Of a DNA stretch of 38,522 bases, positions 33,823 through 38,522 are shown piece after piece. This DNA is from an uncultured Phascolarctobacterium sp. (GTDB lineage: Bacteria > Bacillota > Negativicutes > Acidaminococcales > Acidaminococcaceae). The number at the start of each line of letters is the position of its first letter. Positions within the stretch are counted from its first letter, which is position 1. The stretch lies in contig CAJLLL010000013.1 of the NCBI GenBank assembly GCA_905207485.1, positions 1 through 38,522 on the forward strand, in the 5' to 3' direction. The position numbers were made by a program, and so were the translations under genes. The notes beneath the pieces are model-generated. The model saw only the letters and a list, made by a program, of their open reading frames with translations. It had not been told where the DNA came from and did no database searches.

Positions 33823-34572
33823 GTGATTTTGTGGTTAATTTTTTATTTTGTGTTTGGGGCAGCTATCGGAAGTTTTGTAGCTTGCTGCGCTTACAGATTC
33901 TCACATGGGAGCAGTATTATTTATGGCAAATCTGTTTGCGAAAGCTGCGGGCACAGGCTTAGTGTTATTGATTTGCTTCCTGTATTCAGTTATTTGTATC
34001 TGCGAGGGCGTTGCCGTTATTGTAAAACTGCTTATAGCATAAATAGTTTTGCTGCGGAACTTATAACAGGAACGGCCTTTGTTTTATGTGGTATTCATGC
34101 ACTGCCGGGATTGCTGCTTGTGCTGATGTTTGTCTTTACAGGATTCCTTGTTCTGATAAGTTTAATTGATTACAACGAACAAATTATACCTGATGCTTGG
34201 GTTGGCGTTATTGCAGCAAGCGGACTTTGTTATAGTTTCTTATACCATTCTGATAAAATTTTGGATTCGCTATTAGGCGGTATTCTGGGATTTGCAATAA
34301 TGCTTGTTATTTTTATTATCAGCCGAGGCGGCATGGGTGGAGGAGATGTAAAATTAAGTGCAGCGGTTGGTTTATGGCTTGGAATTGAAGGTACATTAAT
34401 GTTTTTGTTATTGGCATTTACTATTGGCGGCATTATGAGTATGTTGCTTCTTGCAAGCGGCATAAAAAGTAAAGGAGATGCTGTTCCGTTTGGCCCATTT
34501 TTGTGCTTATCGGCATTTGTTGTTTTATTATATAAGCCTGTTTTATTAAATTATTATTGGAATTTATTTTAG
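33823..34572 (+). CDS. pilD: Prepilin peptidase (A24 family, PilD-like)
   Basis: This 249-residue membrane aspartic protease cleaves the leader of type IV pilin-like proteins and may methylate the new N-terminus. The N-terminal GSFVACCAYR is followed by two zinc pairs, C39-x2-C42 and C64-x2-C67. Catalytic aspartates are D116 (LIDYNEQIIPD) and D175 (GGGDVKL). About six further hydrophobic helices complete the fold. The GTG start has only a weak TGGTGG upstream, but it is the first possible start after the promoter. It is first of three pilus genes. Confidence 0.9.
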   Translation: MILWLIFYFVFGAAIGSFVACCAYRFSHGSSIIYGKSVCESCGHRLSVIDLLPVFSYLYLRGRCRYCKTAYSINSFAAELITGTAFVLCGIHALPGLLLVLMFVFTGFLVLISLIDYNEQIIPDAWVGVIAASGLCYSFLYHSDKILDSLLGGILGFAIMLVIFIISRGGMGGGDVKLSAAVGLWLGIEGTLMFLLLAFTIGGIMSMLLLASGIKSKGDAVPFGPFLCLSAFVVLLYKPVLLNYYWNLF

Positions 34573-34584
34573 GGAAAGTGAGCA

Positions 34585-36012
34585 ATGAATTATAAATTTT
34601 TTATAACCAATTTAATTAAAAAGCACTTTAAAAAGATTGCTTCTATTGATATTACAACTAAAGATATAAGAATTGCCGTTGTAGATTGCGGCTTGCGTGT
34701 ACCGCAAGTGATAATGCTGCATAATGAAAAAATGCCTGCATTATTGGAAAACGCAGCAATTGCTGATAACAATTCTGCTCTTGCAGATTTTATTTGCAGT
34801 ATTTTTAAACGTGAAAAAATACAGGCAGATACTGTTATATTTACTTTAGGTGCTGAAAATTCAGCTGTGTTTATGCTTGATTTGCCTAATATGCCTGAAA
34901 ATGATTTGCGTGAAGCTGCCCGTTGGGAACTGGAAAATATCTTAAACAGCAATGCGGACAACTTTTGCTGTACAGCGGTATACTTAACAAAAAAAGAAAA
35001 TGCTTTAAGTAAAGTTGCCGCAGCAGCAATGCCGCAGCGTATATCTGCCGTTTTTAAAACAGTTGCCGAAAAATTAGATTTGCCGTTAGGCGGCGTATTT
35101 TTACGTTCCGTGGCGATAGAGCAAACTTTTGCAAAAACATATACAGATTTTTTGCTGCTTGATGTTATTAATGCAAACGAAATTACTGTTGCTGCTTTTA
35201 ATAATGGCATTCCCATAGCGCAAAAACAGATGAATAATTTTGATATTGCAGATTTAAAATCAATAATAGAAAATATGTGTTTACAATTTTCTGGTGTTGC
35301 TTTTAAACAGATAATTGTAAATGGCAATAGTTTATTGACTGAAGAAATAGAAAAAGATACCAATTTACCGGTTATTAGAAATGAAATTGGGTATAGCATA
35401 GGTTTTTCTGAAAATATCAAAACCGATTATTTGCGGCAGTTGAATTTGTTTACAGCGGCTATTGGCGCAGCACTTTGTTTGGAAAATAAGCAATGTAATT
35501 TTTTGCCTTTTACAGAAAGCAGGTTCCAGTTTAAGCGCTGGCAGGCATACAACGTTGCTGCCGGTATCCTCACGGCAGTTTTTCTGATAATGTGGGGTTG
35601 GAATTTAATTCTGTTTTATAATGTGCAAAATGATTTACAGGCAGTGCAGCGAAAAATAGCAGCAAACGGCGAATGGCAGGAACGTTATGAAGAAGCCTCT
35701 GTTGTAAATCATAAAATTAACAATCGTTTAAAAATGGCAGAAACTATGCGTGCAAAAAATATAAACTGGCAGCATGTTTTAACATCTGTTACAGAATCTA
35801 TTCCTTATGGCTGCTGGCTGGAAAAGATAGAAGAAAATGACAGCAGGCAAATTATAGTCAGCGGTTATGCGCCAGGTATAGCTAAAGCTGTAGAATTTTC
35901 TGAAACAATTAGTAAAAGAAATAATATTGCGGCGGAATTATCGGAATTAAAAAATGTACAAGCAGAAGGCAAAAATGTGACTGCCTTTAATTTATTGTTG
36001 GAAAGGAAGTAA
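34585..36012 (+). CDS. Type IV pilus PilM-PilN fusion protein
   Basis: This is a 475-residue protein. Residues about 15-310 are a PilM-like actin-fold domain (IASIDITTKDIRIAVVD, then LPNMPENDLREAARWE, LLLDVINANEITVAAF). One transmembrane helix follows (about 322-345, VAAGILTAVFLIMWGW), then a short coiled coil and a PilN-like periplasmic or external domain (WQHVLTSVTESIPYGCWLEKI, IVSGYAPG). PilM and PilN are usually separate proteins that bind each other through the PilN N-terminus; here they are joined. It starts 12 bp after pilD and abuts the PilO-like gene. Confidence 0.8.
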   Translation: MNYKFFITNLIKKHFKKIASIDITTKDIRIAVVDCGLRVPQVIMLHNEKMPALLENAAIADNNSALADFICSIFKREKIQADTVIFTLGAENSAVFMLDLPNMPENDLREAARWELENILNSNADNFCCTAVYLTKKENALSKVAAAAMPQRISAVFKTVAEKLDLPLGGVFLRSVAIEQTFAKTYTDFLLLDVINANEITVAAFNNGIPIAQKQMNNFDIADLKSIIENMCLQFSGVAFKQIIVNGNSLLTEEIEKDTNLPVIRNEIGYSIGFSENIKTDYLRQLNLFTAAIGAALCLENKQCNFLPFTESRFQFKRWQAYNVAAGILTAVFLIMWGWNLILFYNVQNDLQAVQRKIAANGEWQERYEEASVVNHKINNRLKMAETMRAKNINWQHVLTSVTESIPYGCWLEKIEENDSRQIIVSGYAPGIAKAVEFSETISKRNNIAAELSELKNVQAEGKNVTAFNLLLERK

Positions 36013-36015
36013 TTG

Positions 36016-36585
36016 ATGCAGGAACTTTATTTAAAACTGCAAAATTTAAAGCGTACTGATAAAAGTAGTTTATTTTTAATTGCTGTGCTGGCATTGTGTA
36101 TGGCCATAAAGACAGTGGCTATAGACCCGCTGCAAAACAAAATTGAACTAAGCAAAAATATACTTGCAGAAGAAACACAGCGTCTTGAAAATTATCGGAG
36201 TTTTGCCATAGAAAATAATAATTATGATGCTTTTATTAAAGGACAAAATGCTGCGATGGAAGAAGCGCATAAAATACTGCCGGAAAAAATAACAGCCGCA
36301 GAACTTATAAAAAAATATACTGAAATTGCAGGAAAAAATAATTTACAGGTAGAAAGCATAAAACCGGTAAAAAATGAAAAACAAAATAAAAAAGCTTATG
36401 AAACAATAACATTTAAAATTATTTTAAACGGCAGTTTTTATAAAACGGCTGCTTTCCTGGATGAAATTCAAAATAAAAAGCAGCTGTTAACTGTTAATAA
36501 TGTAATTATCGAACGTATTTCAGACAGTTTTAACGGTAATGTAAGATTAACCGCAGATTTAACAGCGTATGCATTAAGTGATTGA
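36016..36585 (+). CDS. PilO-like pilus assembly protein
   Basis: This 189-residue protein has a short cytoplasmic start, one membrane helix (about 19-36), a coiled-coil stretch (about 45-85) and an alpha/beta ferredoxin-like end (about 95-189). That is the layout of PilO, which pairs with PilN in the inner alignment complex. Sequence similarity alone is weak; position right after the PilM-PilN gene makes the call. ATG 36016 is preferred (AAGGAAG at 36004-36009) over the in-frame TTG at 36013. No pilin, PilB, PilC or secretin gene follows. Confidence 0.65.
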   Translation: MQELYLKLQNLKRTDKSSLFLIAVLALCMAIKTVAIDPLQNKIELSKNILAEETQRLENYRSFAIENNNYDAFIKGQNAAMEEAHKILPEKITAAELIKKYTEIAGKNNLQVESIKPVKNEKQNKKAYETITFKIILNGSFYKTAAFLDEIQNKKQLLTVNNVIIERISDSFNGNVRLTADLTAYALSD

Positions 36586-36590
36586 ATTGC

Positions 36591-36620
36591 TTGCTATGAG
36601 CCCGCTTAAAGTTGTATAAT
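36591..36620 (+). promoter_or_regulatory. Promoter of larB-larC
   Basis: TTGCTA (36591-36596) and TATAAT (36615-36620) are 18 bp apart, just after the PilO-like stop. No terminator separates the two units. Confidence 0.6.
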
Positions 36621-36666
36621 TATATAGTTGAGAAAACTTATTTTTGGTTATTAAAAGGATTAAAAA

Positions 36667-37422
36667 ATGGAATATAAACAGCAGGTTTACGAATTACTGA
36701 ACGATTTTAAGCAGGGAAAAATTAATAACGATGATTTTTTAAGAAAACTGCACAGCAATGAATACAGCGATTTAGGTTTTGCCATGATTGACCATGAACG
36801 CAGCTTGCGGCAGGGATTTGCAGAGGTTGTATATTGTGAAGGCAAAACTGCTGAACAAACGGCTGCTATTATGGGTCGCTTGGCAGAAGTGCACAACAAT
36901 ATTATTGGCACACGTGCCAATGGAGAAAAATATGCCGCTGTAAAAAAAGTAGTTCCAGATGCCGAATATTATAAAGATGCAGGTTTTATTAAAATTGAAC
37001 GCAAGCCTTTGCCGAAAGATGACAAGCGTTATATAGCTGTTGTAACAGCCGGAACCAGTGACTTGCCGGTATCGGAAGAAGCTGCTCTTACGGCAGAAAT
37101 TATGGGTAACACGGTAAAACGTGTTTATGATGTCGGCGTGGCAGGCATCCACCGTTTATTTTCTAAAATTGACATTATCCGCGAGGCGAATGTTGTTATT
37201 GTTGTTGCCGGCATGGAAGGTGCTTTGGCAAGTGTTGTCGGCGGTTTAGTGGACAAGCCTGTTATTGCTGTGCCTACAAGTGTAGGGTATGGAGCAAACT
37301 TCAAAGGATTATCGGCGCTTTTAGGAATGTTGAACAGTTGTTCGGCGGGCGTTGCCGTTGTAAATATCGATAACGGTTTTGGCGCAGGGCGCATGGCAAG
37401 TATTATTAACCATATGAGGTGA
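36667..37422 (+). CDS. larB: LarB, nicotinate dinucleotide carboxylase/hydrolase for the nickel-pincer cofactor
   Basis: This 251-residue protein is in the PurE/AIR-carboxylase superfamily. LarB carboxylates nicotinic acid adenine dinucleotide at C5 and cleaves it, the first step to the nickel-pincer nucleotide used by lactate racemase and other LarA-like enzymes. Visible features are DLGFAMIDHERSLRQGFAEVVYCEGKT (about 35-61), IGTRAN, and the PurE-like core VVTAGTSDLPVSEEAALTAE with GMEGALASVVGGL and VGYGANFKGLSALL. AAGGAT at 36655-36660 supports the ATG. larC follows 4 bp later. LarA and LarE are not in the window. Confidence 0.94.
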   Translation: MEYKQQVYELLNDFKQGKINNDDFLRKLHSNEYSDLGFAMIDHERSLRQGFAEVVYCEGKTAEQTAAIMGRLAEVHNNIIGTRANGEKYAAVKKVVPDAEYYKDAGFIKIERKPLPKDDKRYIAVVTAGTSDLPVSEEAALTAEIMGNTVKRVYDVGVAGIHRLFSKIDIIREANVVIVVAGMEGALASVVGGLVDKPVIAVPTSVGYGANFKGLSALLGMLNSCSAGVAVVNIDNGFGAGRMASIINHMR

Positions 37423-37426
37423 GAAA

Positions 37427-38522
37427 ATGAAAAAAGCACTTTACATAGAAGCGTTTTCAGGAATCAGCGGCAATATGCTTTTGGGAGCATTGCTTGATTT
37501 GGGTGCTGATGCTGATTTTATTGCGGCAGAATTGCAGAAAATGCATTTAGGCGAATATGAACTTATTAATACTCGCGCTGATAAATGCGGAATTAATGCT
37601 GCTTATTTTAATGTAAAAATTCCGGGTGTTACGGAAGCTGCTGAACTTGAAGAACATGAGCATGAGCATTGCTGCCACCATGGAGAACATCATCATCACG
37701 GCGAACATGGGGAATGCCATCACCATCATGGACATGAGGCAGAACATTTGCATGATCATCATTGCTGCCATGTAAACGAAAATACTCAAGAAGTTCACCA
37801 GCACCACCATCATGAACACAGAAATTTTAATGACATCAAAACTATCATAGAAAATTCAGATTTAAGCGCTAACATAAAAGAAAAAGCTGTTGGCGTATTC
37901 CGCATGCTCGGACTTGCAGAAGCAAAAGTGCATGGCAAAAGCCTTGAAGAAGTGCATTTCCATGAAGTTGGCGCTATTGACACTATTATTGATATCGTTG
38001 GAAGCTGCCTTGCTTTGGAATATCTTGGAATTGAAGATATTTATGTATCGGAAATTAAAACAGGGTTCGGGTTTGTTCAGTGTGCGCATGGTTTAATGCC
38101 TGTACCGGCTCCTGCGACAGCAGAACTTTTGGCACAGGGATTGGCGTTTGCCAAGGGAAATATTGAACGCGAATTAACAACGCCTACCGGTGCAGCTTTA
38201 ATGGCAGCACTGGCAAAAACTTCTGTTGATATGCCTAAAGGTTTTATAATTGAAAAAGTTGGCTATGGTGCAGGAACAAGGAATTTGGAAATTCCTAATG
38301 TTTTGCGCGTAAGCCTTGGCACACTTGATGATGAAAATAACTGTGGGCTGACTGTTGCCGAATCTAATATCGACGATATGAGCAGTGAAGTATGGCCTTA
38401 TGTTCAGGAAAAACTTTTGGCAGCAGGTGCGCTTGATGCGTGGGTTACTCCTATTATTATGAAAAAGGGCAGACCGGCGCAGATGCTTTCCGTATTAATG
38501 AAACCGGAAGATTTGCCGCAGC
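37427..38522 (+). CDS. larC: LarC, nickel insertion enzyme, with a His-rich insert (cut by window end)
   Basis: The frame is open from ATG 37427 to the last base, 365 codons. LarC inserts nickel into the pincer nucleotide with CTP. The start ALYIEAFSGISGNMLLGALLDLG is typical, as are FHEVGAIDTIIDIVG, LTTPTGAALMAAL and VGYGAGTRN. Residues 77-131 form an insert with 26 His and 5 Cys, probably storing or sensing nickel. Beyond about 290 the LarC2 part follows in the same frame (ESNIDDMSSEVWPYV, GALDAWVTPIIMKKGRP), so no frameshift is needed, unlike the split larC1/larC2 of Lactobacillus plantarum. The C-terminus lies outside the window. Confidence 0.93.
   Translation, partial: MKKALYIEAFSGISGNMLLGALLDLGADADFIAAELQKMHLGEYELINTRADKCGINAAYFNVKIPGVTEAAELEEHEHEHCCHHGEHHHHGEHGECHHHHGHEAEHLHDHHCCHVNENTQEVHQHHHHEHRNFNDIKTIIENSDLSANIKEKAVGVFRMLGLAEAKVHGKSLEEVHFHEVGAIDTIIDIVGSCLALEYLGIEDIYVSEIKTGFGFVQCAHGLMPVPAPATAELLAQGLAFAKGNIERELTTPTGAALMAALAKTSVDMPKGFIIEKVGYGAGTRNLEIPNVLRVSLGTLDDENNCGLTVAESNIDDMSSEVWPYVQEKLLAAGALDAWVTPIIMKKGRPAQMLSVLMKPEDLPQ
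37655..37819 (+). repeat. His/Cys-rich low-complexity insert in larC
   Basis: This stretch encodes residues 77-131 of LarC, rich in CAT/CAC codons with HHHH runs and CC pairs spaced by Gly and Glu. It is in frame, so it is an insertion in the protein rather than a separate element. Confidence 0.85.

Noticed and set aside
34590..35420. 276-codon minus-strand open frame
   Set aside because: It is a shadow of the PilM-like domain, with no ribosome binding site and no recognisable motif.
1..38522. tRNA, rRNA, insertion sequences or prophage genes
   Set aside because: None seen: no transposase, integrase or phage structural motifs, and no cloverleaf or rRNA-like sequence was recognised by eye.

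Overview
This window looks like chromosome from a low-to-medium GC, anaerobic or microaerophilic member of the Bacillota. The evidence is a PyrR-type leader in front of a complete pyr operon that includes pyrK, an AddAB rather than RecBCD recombination nuclease, FabK, rubrerythrin with a PerR-like regulator, strong AGGAGG ribosome binding sites, and TTG and GTG starts. Type IV pilus components beside Lar nickel-cofactor genes would suit a Negativicute such as the Phascolarctobacterium/Acidaminococcus group, but that placement is inference. No rRNA, tRNA, CRISPR array, prophage or insertion sequence was found.

Left part (1-4020): the AT-rich tail of a gene cut by the window edge; a peroxide-stress pair (PerR-like regulator and rubrerythrin) ended by a terminator; then an operon of a small conserved gene broken by an in-frame TAA, a secreted DNA-entry-type nuclease lipoprotein, and an MFS transporter.

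Polyimmunity block (4021-9518): a promoter at 4025-4053 drives a leader holding a closed 10-bp stem, a 16-codon mini-ORF with its own Shine-Dalgarno, and a strong intrinsic terminator. Behind it lie six genes resembling immunity proteins of polymorphic toxin systems (SUFU plus DUF2185, DUF4241, DUF4261, DUF5713 and two unnamed families), with a decayed gene remnant between the first two. No toxin is present. This is the most unusual part of the window: an orphan immunity cluster behind what looks like a transcription attenuator.

Middle (9519-23934): a secreted Asp/Arg-rich repeat protein; a minus-strand gntP-type permease and glycerate kinase; addB-addA; fabK; a PerR-box promoter driving ahpC and an AhpF-like reductase with reversed domain order; and an AT-rich stand-alone PD-(D/E)XK gene (DUF4268-like).

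Right part (23935-38522): the pyrimidine operon pyrB-pyrC-carA-carB-pyrK-pyrD-pyrF-pyrE behind a PyrR-type attenuator, covering every step from bicarbonate and glutamine to UMP; a short pilus cluster (prepilin peptidase, a PilM-PilN fusion, a PilO-like protein); and larB-larC for the nickel-pincer cofactor, with larC running off the right edge.

Two links span the window. The PerR-like protein at 346 is the obvious candidate to bind the near-perfect PerR box at ahpC. The pyr leader implies a PyrR encoded elsewhere. All domain names are from reading motifs; no search was run.
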